Assembly (NCBI RefSeq): GCF_937616625.2
Contig: NC_065570.1
Location: forward strand, 2,242,001-2,306,000
Reading direction: 5' to 3'
From: Mercurialis annua
Lineage: Eukaryota > Streptophyta > Magnoliopsida > Malpighiales > Euphorbiaceae
Length of the DNA: 64,000 nt
Below, one piece after another: positions 1 through 12,834 of this stretch. Numbering within the stretch: position 1 is the stretch's first letter; each line of letters starts with the position of its first letter. The position numbers and the translations under genes are program-made. Under the pieces are notes generated by a model that saw only the letters and a list, made by a program, of their open reading frames with translations, did no database searches and was not told the origin of the DNA.

Positions 1-656
1 GTCCATGTCGGTGTTACCTAGTTAACGAGCTAAAGCTAAGAGAAATACTAGAAATTACAGATTATAATCATGCAAAAAATATATATTCACTTATATCAGT
101 TGCAGAAACAAATATTAAAACTGCAAAAATCACAGCAAATGAAAGCTGACATAAATTACATTCTGCAAAATCCTTAAATTTTCTGATAACTTTTAACACC
201 TTCCAATTCTCACATTGTGCACAAACAAATCACAAAATTAAAATTCAACCCCTCGAAAACCGTAATTGAATCACAGTAGCTCCACATTCAGATTCTGTTA
301 CTGCAGAATTCTACAATTTAGTCCAAAAAACAGCAGAATTTTTCAATCAAGTCCAAAAAATCAACAGAACAAAAATAAAAAACAAAAAGAATTTCAATTC
401 ATCAAAAGATTCAAATTGTGTGGAATCTCTTACTAATCTAATTAAGGATCGTGACTGACTAAACTTGAACAATTTTTAAGACCAAATTAGACTTCCCTTT
501 TCCCAATAATTACATCTTTTTGCCATCAGTTCTCAATACTCAAAACTCACATAAATGCCCTTTCTTAAAACCCTCACTTCACTCTTTCCATCGAGAAAAT
601 TTCTGTCACTTTCTCGAGAAAATTGGAAAAAAAATAATCTCAATCTCTGTTGATTA
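1..656. other. Upstream flank of the JmjC gene
   Basis: AT-rich sequence with no open frame I can assign. The last part (from about 480) is presumably promoter and 5' UTR of the gene starting at 657. No clear TATA box was fixed. A short opposite-strand frame here overlaps exon 1 and looks spurious. Confidence 0.5.
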
Positions 657-3600
657 ATGGAGGCGAAGAACGAGCCGTTGCCGGAGCACCTCCGTTGCAA
701 GCGAACAGACGGCCGGCAATGGCGGTGCAATCGGAAAGTATTGGAGGACAAAAAGCTCTGCGAAGTTCATCATCTTCAAGGTAGGCATAGACAGTACAAG
801 AGAAAAGTACCGGAGTCATTGAAGATACAGAGGAATTATATTAATAGCAAGAAATTGAAGAATAATGTGGATTCAATTTCTGATGAAAATGGTGGAATTA
901 GGGCACAGAAATTGGGGAAATGGAGGAAGAAAAAGAAGAAGAAGCAATTGGGGGGTGAAAGTAGAGGGGATTTGCAATTGGAGTTGATTAGAATGGTTTT
1001 GAATAGAGAAGTTGATAAAAAAAAGAAAAATAAAAAGAAAAATATCAAGAACAATGTAGTTAAGGAAATTAATAATGGTAATGGGGATGATGATGATGAT
1101 GACGACGTGGACTGTAGTAGTAATAGTGAAGAAGGTGAGTTAATGAGAGATTTGCCTAATGGTTTGATGGCAATTTCTCCTGCTAAACATAAGTTTAGCA
1201 ATGGAGGTGGTTCTTGTTCTACTAGTCGGTGCGATATCAAAATCGGAGCTGTTGCTGCTGATTTTAATGCACTTACTAGAAGGTGTTTTAGGTCTAAAAA
1301 TATCGAGCCAATGCCGGCCGGTCCATTGCAGGTTGTTTTTTTTTTATATACATTACCTATTATTCTAACCGTTTACTTTGCTGTCTTAAATTTCGGTTAA
1401 TGAGCTATATTTGTGTTGATTTGATTTAGGTTGTGCCTTTCAAGAAGGATATAGTGAGATTGAGAAAAGGGAAGAGGAAAAAGTGCCATTGGTGTAGGAG
1501 AATTGGATTGAAGAGTTTAATTAGGTGTTCTAGTTGCAGGAAGCAATTCTTTTGCATGGAGTGCATCAAAAAACAGTATGTTTATATTGCTTTATTTTTG
1601 TCCCTAATTTCGTTATTTTGTTTTATTAGTTCGAAAGCATTTGATCAGAATGGTATTAAAAGAGAGTAAAAAAAATAGGACTTTGAAGCTCATTGTTAAT
1701 GTAGTTCCGTGAATCGGCAAATACGAACCTAATACACTTTTAGGAACCGAAACATTTGGATGGCATGAAATCTTACTAGTATTCATGATGCTTTAATGAA
1801 ATTTAGGTACTTTGATATGCAAGAAGAAGTTAAGATTGCATGTCCAGTTTGCCGTGGAACTTGTACCTGTAAGACCTGCTCAGCAGTTCAAAGTAGGGAC
1901 ATTGAATGTAAGGTCTGATATCTAATTTATCTAGATATGAACTAATTCAATTGCATTCTATGCTCACAAATTTGAACTTATGCAAACATATTTGTTCAGG
2001 GCATCTCCAAGGACAAGAGTAAAGTCAACAAAGTTTTGTATTTTCATTATTTGATCTGTATGCTCCTTCCTGTATTGAAAGAAATAAATCAAGATCAGAG
2101 CGTTGAGCTAGAATTAGAGGCAAAAATAAGAGGTAGTCATGATCGTTCTGCGTATTCATCTTTTGGTTTAATCTTTTACTGCTTTCCCACGGGGGATTGT
2201 TCTTCTGATCTTGTTCTTTGTGTAACAGGCCAGAAACCATCTGATCTTCAAGTCCAGCAGGCTGAAGCTGGATGCAGCAAGCAGTATGCTTGGTATGCTC
2301 TCTTCTTTTAAAATGTTATTATGTAATTGATATACTTCAGATAAAATTTAATTCTCCCATTTCTCTTTGCTGCATAATTTGACTCCTGGAGCAGCAACAA
2401 TTGTAAGACTTTCATTGTTGATTTCCATAGAAGCTGCCCAAGCTGTTCTTATTACCTTTGCTTAAATTGTTGTCGGGACATCTTTAAAGGGAGCTTACGT
2501 GGGAGTGTTAAAGGCCTTCTATGCAAGTGTCCTACTAGAAAGAAAGCTGATATGTCTGGAAACCAATATTTGGAAATGAAATCAGTGTGTGTTTATAAAC
2601 AGAACAATGGCAGGAAAAATGTTGAATGTTCTATGTCATGTCCCAGTTCGAAAGTATCTGATGGTAATGGTGGCATACCTTGTCCGCCGACAGAGTTTGG
2701 TGGTTGTGGCAATAATCTCCTTGAATTATGTTGTGTTTTCCCCTCAAGTTGGACCAAGGAACTGGAAATAAGTTCAGAGGAGTTTATAGGTTGTTATGAG
2801 TTGCCAGAAACTATAGATGTTTTTTCTCGCTGCTCATTATGTGTGGATATCAATTGTGAAGTTGATGGGAATATGCAGATGCAAGAAGCAGCTGCAAGAG
2901 AACAATCTAATGACAACTTTCTATATTATCCTACTGTTAAGGACATTCACAGGGATAACCTCGAACACTTTCAAAAGCACTGGGGCAAAGGTCAACCTGT
3001 AATAGTTCGTAATGTTCTTCAGGGGGCATCTGATCTGAGTTGGGACCCAATAGTCATGTTCTGCACTTACCTTAAAAATAATGCTGCCAAATCTGAGACC
3101 GAGCAGGTTGCTGATTGCTTGGACTGGTTTGAGGTTAGCAAGAGTTCTCAATTACTTTCAATGTCATAATATAGTTAGCTTGTTTATATATTTGTTTAAG
3201 ATTAAGGTATTGTTTGGTTTAAATGAATTTCACAATTTTTATAAAATCCAATCGAATTTTTACAAGATATGCGTTTGGTTCAAATGAATTTTCACAATTT
3301 AAATGTGCATTTACACTCAAAATACAATATTCAATTTATTTTATTTCATTTAAAATCAATTTCATATTTAAAATTCAAAAAACCAAACACTAAAATTCAT
3401 TTTCAAATGATTTTCAAATAGAATTCATTTAGAAATGAAATGAATTCTACACTAGAATTGATCCAAATATGCCCTAAGTGATAATATTTACTCTCCCTCT
3501 CTTTTTCTAAGCTGTTCATCATGTTATGCCTTACTGGTTCGGTAAACTGCAATATTGGACTTGTGAAGTCCATAAGCTTATTTTATATGCCCATGCACAT

Positions 3601-6600
3601 GTTACAATAAGACATATTATCAGTTGAAAGTGCATAATTGTTGCTTAGAAGTAGAAATGCAAACATTGACTCTGGTTTGAATGTTCCTTTGCAAGAAATT
3701 TTCCCAAGATTACCTAAACGATTGGTGCTCCTTGCTCTAATTCAATCGAATAGCTAAAAAGGCAGGACACTACTTTTTTCTCTTAAGAACATGAGTTCTA
3801 TATGATATATTTGATTGCTTTAATTAATAACTTCACAAAATGCTTTCTTCAGTTTTATACTATATGGAAAATGTTGAATCTGCTTGGAGCCGGTCACAGG
3901 ACAATGCAAGTGCATATAGATAGAATGTACAAATTGCTGGTTTTTGAAATTGTGATAGACGGCTTCTGATTTCGACCTTTGTTTATAGTAACATTAACAT
4001 TTCCATTTGTATCTTCTGAATTTTCTATTAAGTAAGACCTGCTATGGCATCTCAGTAATATCTGCCTCTGCTGAAATTGTTTTATGGCATCATAGTTTCA
4101 GAAAACGGCGTGTGAGTTAAATTTTTGATTTGACGTGGCAGGTAGAAATTGGCGTGAAGCAGCTTTTCATGGGTTCCTTAAAAGGCCCAACACATGCCAA
4201 CATGTGGCATGAAAGACTTAAATTGAAGGGCTGGCTTTCTTCTCATTTATTTCAAGAACATTTTCCAGCTCATTATGCTGAAATCCTTCACACTCTACCA
4301 CTCCCAGAATATATGGATCCTGTGTCTGGTGTTTTAAACATTGCTGCAGAATTGCCTCAAGAATTCATGAAGCCTGACCTCGGTCCGTTTATTTATATTT
4401 CATATGGTAGTGGTGAGAATATTTTACAGGCTGATTCTGTGACAAAATTACGATATGATTCCTACGATGTGGTAAGTTTCATTGTGCTGTTCTATGCCGA
4501 CTCAAGTCTGCTATTTTTTTTGGATCTAGTGCACTTTTTATTCTGTTTATGATCGTTAGAACGGAAAATTATCTCGAAAATGTTATAATCATGCAAGATA
4601 TGTACAAAAAAATTATATCCAAATATCAATTAAATATGAGCATATTTTGCTCGCCAAACCTCCTTTTGTGGTCTTGAATTGCTTTTTCTATGATTCCAAA
4701 ATGGTTGCTTACATATACTCTGAAAACTAACGTCGGTCTTTACAAGATCACCTCACCTAGATTGTTCAGCAAGGTCTATATTTGAGATCAAGGGTCACCA
4801 TCTCATCCATTTTTATTCTCCTGTCGTGAAATACTCCTCCAGAGTCCTCACATGTTTGGTGGAGAGGAAAATAAGACCAGTTCTGTGACTCACTGTATCC
4901 CTTTATGATGCAGGTTAATATTCTGACACATACTGCTGATATCCCTGTATCAACAGAACAACTTAATTACATAAGAAAGTTAATGACAAAACACAAGGAA
5001 CAAAATCAAGTGAATGGAGTGGCACCATTAGATGGACAAAATATGGAAGAAGTAGGTATGCATGATATGATCACAGAAGAAATGAGCCTACACAAGAAAG
5101 TTGCGAGGATGTCTTGGTTCTCTGCTGCTAGCCGCGAAGTACATACTTCTAAAATCAAAAATCGGGATTTGCTACTTGATGGGGATGATGATTCTGATTC
5201 TGATACAGATACTGATACTGAGGTGTCAAAGTTTTTCGTTGGCCCTGTTAGAAACTCTAGAGCGTTAGAAAATCTCAAATTTCAAGGGAAGCATCGAGAA
5301 AGTTCCGATCAGTTTAGAAAGCAAAAACCTGCTGAATCTTGTGGATCCCGGTGGGATGTCTTCCGCAGACAGGATGTTCCAAAACTTGTTGAATACTTGA
5401 GAAGGCACTCTAATGAGTTCACTCAAACGTATGGCTTTAGGAAGCACGTAAGTTCGTGCTGGCTTTATAACTTCTATAGTATATCAATTCATGGTAGAGA
5501 TCGATCTAATTGGTTATTCTATAGGTTGGTCATCAAATACTTGATCAGAGCTTCTATCTCGATACAATTCATAAAATGAGGCTCAAGGAAGAATTCAGTA
5601 AGCATCCCTTTGATCTGTTTATTTTTCATGTAATTTGTCTAAATGCTTTTATAACATGCCGGCTTCTTGTTCCTTGCAGAAATTGAACCCTGGACTTTTG
5701 AGCAACATGTTGGAGAAGCTGTCATCATTCCTGCTGGATGCCCATACCAAATTCAAAATCTTAAGGTATTATGACATGGGGGACTTTTAGGGTGCATGCT
5801 AGGAACTTTTTTTTAATTTATTGTTCCATTAACATTGATATTTGCATATTTTCAACATTAGCAATTCTAAATTCTGCTGGTTACTGGTAAGTCGCTGCTA
5901 CTATTGTAGTGTGTACATGTTCTTTTCTGATTGATTGCAACTCTGTCCCTAATGATTCCTTCTGTGTTCTCGAACTTATGAACTTCTTTAGCTACCATTA
6001 TTTGCATGAAATTGATTAATTTTTTTATTAAAAAAAGAAAGACAATTGTCTCAAGTGCTAGCCATATGCTCGACTATTGTGTCCTGCAATCGAAATATTG
6101 TGCAAGGTTCTGTAATTCCATATATGAGGAATCTAAAAGCTCGATAAGCAATTTCATCTGTTATGTTATACATGTTGCAGTCGTGTGTTAATGTGGTCCT
6201 GGACTTCGTCTCTCCTGAAAATGTTACTGAATGTATCCAACTGGTTGACGAGCTTCGTCTGCTTCCAGAGAACCATAAAGCTAAAGCAGATAGTCTCGAG
6301 GTTTGTCACACAATCAAATAAGCATAGCATGCCTGTTCTTCATGCTCATCCATGTGAGAATTAACACTTTGTTTCTATTTCGAAAAAACAGGTGAAGAAG
6401 ATGGCCCTTTACAGTATTAGCAGAGCAGTCAAAGAAATCCGTGAACTTACATGTGCGGAGTAAGCGCCATTATTAAACATGTTGTGCATGAAATCCGTGA
6501 ACTTACATGTGCGGAGTAAGCGCCATTATTAAACATGTTGTGCATGATTGTATTAATATTTCGAGCCTTATTAATTGCTAATATTATTACCGAGATTTAA

Positions 6601-6681
6601 CAGAATAACAGCTGATCTAACAGAACTATTTATATTATATGTCGTTGCAGAACCAGTGGTGAGCCAAATGGTCAACTGTGA
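657..6681 (+). CDS. WRC/RING/JmjC-domain protein, KDM3 group, JMJ24-like; predicted inactive as a demethylase
   Basis: Thirteen exons fit one frame: 657-1331, 1430-1575, 1807-1912, 2000-2132, 2229-2292, 2395-3133, 4142-4471, 4914-5447, 5525-5597, 5680-5765, 6181-6300, 6392-6459, 6651-6681 (1034 aa). In order: a WRC zinc motif (C14, C24, C35, H38), a basic Lys-rich stretch (~85-97), an Asp run (~143-149), a RING-like finger from C244, a second Cys cluster of KDM3 type spanning exons 5-6, and the JmjC domain (~640-1010). KDM3 proteins remove H3K9 methyl groups using Fe(II) and 2-oxoglutarate. Here the usual HCD is R725-Y726-D727 and the distal PHQ is P955-Y956-Q957, so both iron-binding histidines are gone. 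From memory, Arabidopsis JMJ24 is a non-canonical JmjC protein with RING-dependent ubiquitin ligase activity toward CMT3. Orthology is inferred. A nuclear location is expected. Confidence 0.9.
3206..3474. mobile_element. PIF/Harbinger-like (Tourist) MITE in intron 6 of the JmjC gene
   Basis: A 269-bp AT-rich element with imperfect inverted ends (GGTATTGTTTGG on the left; the right end reads GGGCATATTTGG in reverse complement). It is flanked by TAA at 3203-3205 and 3475-3477. A 3-bp TAA/TTA duplication is typical of PIF/Harbinger. It lies wholly inside the 1-kb intron 3134-4141. Confidence 0.6.
6434..6545 (+). repeat. Perfect 56-bp tandem duplication spanning a splice donor
   Basis: Two identical 56-bp copies, 6434-6489 and 6490-6545. 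The first copy holds the 3' end of JmjC exon 12 and its GT donor (6460-6461); the second repeats both inside the intron. Using the second donor would retain an in-frame TAA (6461-6463) just after the first, giving a protein that ends about ten residues early. Confidence 0.9.
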
Positions 6682-7305
6682 GAACGGGTAATGGGATGTA
6701 AAATGAGTCTACTAAATGCCATTTGAGCTATTGTACTTATTATATTTTGTGGCAGTATTGATCATTTGCTATAGCATGTATAGCAGCATGCAGAAATTTT
6801 GATATCAATAGCACTAATTTCTGCAGATGTAGATTAACATTCATTGTCGCGCTACCGCTATAGCTGGTGTATGTAATTGTGATTAATTAATTGGTTGTAT
6901 ATAATAGAAGATGCCAGATTATCATTGTTTACTTTTTATTTTAATTTGACTTGCAGAAAGGCTTAATTATTGTAGAAATGCAGCACTTGCAGCAACTTCA
7001 CTGCCATTTCTAGAAATTCACATTTTATCATATACAAAAAGAAAATAAAATAAAAAAACAACAAAAAAAGAGTTTCACACAGTAACACAGCTAATATTTG
7101 CAGATTTTTTAATTTATGGGTTTACAGTATTTCCAAGTGGAGGTGAGAAAAAACAAATTGTTCATCAGAGAAAAAATTGCACAGAAAAAAACCGCTTAAA
7201 ATTCCAAGAGGACAAAAACTCCCTTTGTTATTTCTGGGAACTGGTATAGTTTTAATTCTTAGCACTATCAAAATTTTATCAAAGAACATCAAAATAAGTC
7301 ATATC
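6682..7305. other. Intergenic region between convergent genes
   Basis: Holds the 3' ends of the JmjC gene (+) and the ABC1 kinase gene (-). Sequence is AT-rich with A-tracts near 7040-7070. No further gene is seen. Confidence 0.5.
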
Positions 7306-10186
7306 TCATGGTGCCATCAACCCATCTATTGTATAGGAAAGAGATTTCGCCCAGTCGGCTCGGAGTAATAGAGTTTGTAACGTTTGCATTACATTGTATC
7401 CAGGATCCAGTTTTCTCTGCCACCCCTACACAAATCATTACCAAAAGCAAACATCCTTAGTCACATTTTCTCATACGGACTAATAGCAACAGAAATTGAA
7501 ATCCGGTTCACCCCATTTAAGACTGTGTCAGTGTTACGTGTAGTGGAGTGCATTCAGTTCAAATCGAATCATGCAGAGGAAATAAACATTAACTGGAAAA
7601 ACAAAATTACCTCAAGAACTAAAGTTGTCACCATCACAGTGCAAACATTTCCGTCAATATTAACTTTATGGCGCCTGACTTTCTCCAGTAATTCTTGCAT
7701 ACACTCAGCGGGATGAACTAGATCACCCTCTGCAGTACCCCAAAAAGTGAATGCATCTTCCACTTCCTGTTATAAGAAGACTTTAGAATTGATGCTCAAA
7801 TAATTCTAAATCTAATGATCATGACCTTGTTATAAGACCATGATAGATCAATTTAAGAATCAAAAGTATAAAGAATTAATTACAGCCATATCACAGCAAA
7901 AAATTCAACCATTTCATTAAACAAATGGAATTACATGTATGCAATTCAAATTACCCAACAGCAGCAATTGTTTCTCTTATCCTCATGACACTGATGACAT
8001 TATAACCATTTGAATATTAATTTATCAAGCCTTAAGACACCATTTACGCTCTTCTTACCACCTAAGAGACTAATTCATTTTCCAATTTTCTCAAACGTCG
8101 TTATCAAGTAGAAATAGCATATAGTTCTACCATCCTAATAGAGAATAACTGAGAGAAGTCTATAACAAAACAAATAACAATATAAGGAAATCATGTTTCA
8201 GATAGGTAACCTCAATGTAAGCTTTAGGATTTGGGCAATTTTGCTGTTTTGATAATCTTAGCGTGCATTCTGCTGCAGTGCGGCCATCTCGGAGGGCAAC
8301 CGCTTTAAAGAATTCAATTAAATTTACTCGGTCACTCTTGGAAAGCTCCGCAGTCATGCCTACATCAAGAAAAATGACATGGGGCTTTGATTTAAAGAAA
8401 CCTTTTCTAGAACTGTTTTGAGAAGTCCGTACGAGAATATTTCCTGGATGCATGTCAGCATGAATAAAGTTGTCCACCTGAAAAATGAAATTACCCTTTT
8501 CCATAAGCAAGACTATGAGTGAGACAATAAAATGACAGGTTCAATTTTCAACTTCCAGTATTCAACAAGTGTAAAGTATTACCAAAAGCATTTTCAAAAG
8601 TGCATGAGTGCCAATATGAGCAAGCGCACTTTTAATTCGATCATGTCCTTCAAGTTCGTCAACAAAGTGTGAGACGCTTTCCCCTTGCTCATACGTTTCT
8701 ACTAAAACAGCAGGGTGCACAAGCGGGTATACAGGCTTTGGAAAAGAAACATCCTTCCATCTTCGGAAATTATAAATAAAGCGACTTAAATGAGCAGCTT
8801 CCCTAGCAAGATCAACTTGAGACATCATAAAAACCGCAAACTGCTGCACACTCTCGTCCAATCTCAACCAATTCAAAGTTGGAATAAAGTTTGAAATTTT
8901 GGCTACCAAGTTGATTATCTCAAAGTCTCTCCTAATTGATTCACCAACACCAGGATGTCTAACTTTTACAGCGACCACCATAGGATTTTTCTGTTTTTGC
9001 CCTGGATATCTAAATCTCAAAGAGGCTCGATGTACTTGAGCAATACTCCCAGATGCAACAGGCTTTTCTTCAAAACTCTCAAAAATTTCAGAAAGCTTGC
9101 GACCAAAAGCTCTTTCAATAGATTTCCTAGTGTAATTAAAACTATGTTCGGGGGCTTTACTGTGCAGTTCTGAAAGCTTCATGCATAAATCTCTGGGGAA
9201 GAGATCTGGCCGTGTAGCTGCCCACTGACCCCATTTTATGAATGCTGGACCTGCTTGTTCCAGAGTGCGGAGAACAATATGAAGCCACATTTTCCTATAT
9301 TGTGGTCCACAAAAGTCCAAAAATGGTGCCATTACCAAACTAGGAGAAAACAGGACTGCCAAATACAAAGATCGTGCTAGCAAAACAAAACCTTCTACAG
9401 CACCAAGCAGTAATGCAGTAACGAAAGCATGTCCATCTTGAGCACGCATATACAAAGAATTCTGTGACGGATAAACCTCTGTTTCCGACGCCCTCTGCGC
9501 CCATGCCACCTGGCCACATGTCAATGCAAAAACACCAGGTACTAACAGGTGCGAGCGAGTCAAAGCCAAGCTAACAGCTTGAGCAATCTTACTTACACGA
9601 GGTAAAGAATGATCACTGACACTGACAGAACCTTTTCTAAGAAACCTTTTAAAAGCAAGTTGAGCTTGGTGTGTCGCCGCATTACTAGCTGATGAAACCG
9701 AATAGTTCCTAGAAGACGGAACACAGCTCTTGCGAAAATGTTCCTTAATTCCATAGCATCCATATAATGTCGAATATCTTCCTCCTCTATAAGGACACCT
9801 ATATCGGGAACTATAGGATCTGACTTGATGCGAAAATAAGCCAATTGCATTATCTAACGTCGCATATTTCCTTAATTCTAATTTGCTCTGTCCGCGATTA
9901 GAGTTAATTAATCTTCCAACTTCCTTAATATTCCGAAACATCAAAAATCTGCATCGAAATTTTAAGATTTTAAGACTAATATTTGAGCAACATTTCACAT
10001 AAAAACAAGCTTAAATTCTTGAAATTAACATAAATTTAGATGCGGAAATTAATTACTAACAACGGAATAAGTAAAAACTAGCTCAAAATTTCCAAATTCT
10101 AAATTCAATTTCACTTCAAGTGAACATAAAATCACAGCTACAAGCAAATAAATAGGCGAAAATGAAAAATAAAATGACCTGGACAT
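7306..10186 (-). CDS. ABC1/ADCK (aarF/UbiB) family atypical kinase, probably mitochondrial
   Basis: Five coding exons on the minus strand: 10179-10186, 8583-9948, 8211-8477, 7611-7766, 7306-7425 (638 aa). The first carries only ATG TCC AG; joined to 9948 it gives a start MSRFLMFRNIKEVGR. An in-frame ATG at 9998 is the alternative start if that intron is retained. ABC1 kinases support ubiquinone or other prenyl-quinone and lipid metabolism in mitochondria and plastids. Family motifs are complete: KxGQ (KWGQ, ~241-244), the loop SGSIAQVH (~302-309), AVK (K~331), the catalytic HADMHPGN (D466, N471) and LDVGM replacing DFG (D496). The Arg/Ser-rich start suggests an organellar transit peptide; resemblance to ADCK2-like plant members favours mitochondria. 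The 5' flank (10187-10560) is comparatively GC-rich. Confidence 0.9.
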
Positions 10187-10689
10187 GGTGACGGAGAGCA
10201 GCGAGAAGCGGCGGATGCAGCTAAAATGCGCAGACGGTGAATAAATTTAACGGTAGTAAATGTGAAGCTTCTTGTTGAAGCTTCTGTAAGCATTTTCTCA
10301 TCAATTCTCTAAATTTCGCTTTGTTCTACTGGCCGTCGTTTCAGGTCGCGTGGACCGTCGTTTTGAAGGGAATTGATTTGATTGTGTGATTTTTTGTTGT
10401 TTGTGTGTTAATTGGTGGCCTGAGACCTAAATATAGCGGTGGCTGGCTAACGGCGCAACGGGGGAAACGTGGAAAAAACGGAGTTTTCTTGTTGTGTGAG
10501 GAAACGGGTTGTTGGGCCTATTAATTGGTAAACCTTTCGGTTCGGTGTAGTTGCCGTGATGCTTTAAGAGAAAAGAGAAAATGACAAAACTATACAAAAA
10601 AAGAAAGCAAATAACAACATTACTTAATCAGCCAAATAATTACATCAGTACATACAAAATCTGAAAAATTACATCAAATACATACTCCA

Positions 10690-10835
10690 CAAGAAGCTGA
10701 CACGTTGCAAGGAGAGTAGGGTAGAAAAAAGTCAAAAACGCGTCAGAATAGGTCAAAAACGCGTCAGAAACGCGTCTGACATGCGTCTGACACGCGCATC
10801 ATAACCGTGCGTCAGTCACGCGTCAGTTCGTCAAA
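10690..10835. repeat. Short CpG-rich array of ACGCGTC motifs
   Basis: The heptamer ACGCGTC and near variants recur several times with TGA/CAGA spacers inside otherwise AT-rich DNA. It runs into the GTATC-rich tract that follows. Origin unknown; it may be the end of a degenerate transposon. Confidence 0.5.
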
Positions 10836-10839
10836 CTAT

Positions 10840-12300
10840 TCAAACATGTATCATTTATGTATCTGATATGTATCAGATATGAATCAAGGACATACCTGAT
10901 TATTACTTTTTCATATTTCTAAAACAAACATAAATTTATAAATAAATAAATATATTATTAATATGTATTATTTATGTGTCTCTAAGGTGTATTTATAATA
11001 TATTTTAAATTAAAATATATATGTATCACGTGCTTTAATTAAAATTCACGCATCAAATAATATCAATAACATTCTAATATGTTACTATTCACTATAAATT
11101 AAAGCATAGAAATAATAAATTATGAGGTGTATATATAATATCAAAATGTTATTGATATTATTTGATATTTTATTGTCTTTGAGGTGTATATATAATATAT
11201 TTTAAATTAAAGATACACCTATCACATACTTTAATTGAAATTCACGCATCAATAACATCTTTATATGTTACTCGATATAGATATCTTTAATATACATGAT
11301 ATATACACAAAAAAAGAACTCATAGCAATATTATCCACTTCATTAGCATTAAAATTAGAACATTGGTCTCGTGTAGTCCTAGAAAATAAAAATAAAAATA
11401 TTTTTTTTTATTTGCAACAATTTCTCATTATGCGTCTCAACTATTTCTGATATATATAAGCGATGTATTGTATATGTATAGTATTTGTATGTGAGTTGTA
11501 TATATAACACATTGAATATATAATTTACGGGTAGTTGAAATGTATTTATAACATATATTAAAATAAAAATATGCCACATGCTCTGTAAATTGTATAAAAT
11601 ATTTATCAATAATACGTATTAAGGATATATTTATCATATTTTAATTGTATATGAAAGATGTATCTAACAAATATATCTAAAAGACATATATATTTATTTA
11701 TAATATATATATATAAATATTTTTTAAGTTGTTTCTGCTATGTATTGATGATGTATCCTAAATGTATCAGATATGTATCAAAAATGTATCTCGAAAGCAT
11801 TAAGGTACCACCATTGACGAGATGACGCGTATACTATTAAGGATATATCTATCACGTATAAATTATATATTAAAAATTAATATTAGCAAATACAACTAAA
11901 ATACATGTATAACATTTGTATCGAATATGTATCGAATACGTATTGGAGATGTATCCATTATCTAATTACGAGATCTGAATTATATTTAAAATACAAAGTA
12001 ACATATTTTAGATTTCCAAGTATAAAATAAATATAACACACCAATAAATCAAACCCTACCACCGCCATTATTTATATTTTGTGAAGATGACCATATCATA
12101 TTAACTACAATAAATGTATTAAATATGTATCGAAAATATATCCATAATATAAAATTTTGACAATAATCTATTTATAATAAATCTTCAAAATATAAAAACA
12201 AACGGATCGAATTAGTCGGTTGGTTTAATTTTTTTAATGTATTAAATATGTATCTCATATATAATATAATATAATATAATATAATATAAAATTTTGAAAC
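10840..12300. repeat. Degenerate GTATC-motif dispersed repeat tract, ending in a TATAA microsatellite
   Basis: About 1.4 kb of AT-rich sequence in which ATGTATC, TATGTATC or GTATTTAT-type words recur at irregular spacing (for example 10855-10890, 11745-11795, 11920-11955). A pure (TATAA)n run occupies about 12259-12289. No coding frame makes sense. Looks like an old, diverged repeat. Confidence 0.5.
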
Positions 12301-12834
12301 AGATTTTTAAGAACTGGAAAAATATTTCTTTAAATGCAAATATCAACTAAAAACAACTTTATGAAAAAATAAAGTACGAATCTTTTAATTGCTCGCGTGA
12401 GAAAAAAAATGGCTTTTATGAATTGAGAGTTCTCTTTTTCCGTGTTTTGTTTTAGATCAAGCAAAATGAGCCAAAATTTTTCTTTTCTCTTTTCTTTCTT
12501 TTCTAATTATTTATACACACATGTGATAGGGAATACATATAGTCAATACATAGCATCTGAACACAAACTTCCAATTGCATTCTCTCCCATTTCTCATAAC
12601 CAGTACAAAAAAAACTCTAATATTTATCAAAATTAAAAAGAACCCTATTCATTATTCAGCTTACTAAACAAAACTCATCTCTCAAGATCAAATTTTTCTT
12701 AATATAGTTAGTTAGTTATTGTTTTACCATTTGTTAAAATTTTATTTCTTTTCTTTGTATATAAAGAAAATGACCATGAAGTTGTTCCTTCTAAACATGA
12801 CTGTCAAAACATAAAAGAAGATTCAGGCCACCGC

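Noticed and set aside
836..1240. 134-aa minus-strand open frame within JmjC exon 1
   Set aside because: It is the complement of a Lys/Asp/Asn-rich coding stretch (giving Ser/Leu/Phe runs) and has no family resemblance.
7384..7716. 110-aa plus-strand frame
   Set aside because: Overlaps the last two exons of the ABC1 kinase gene in antisense; shadow frame.
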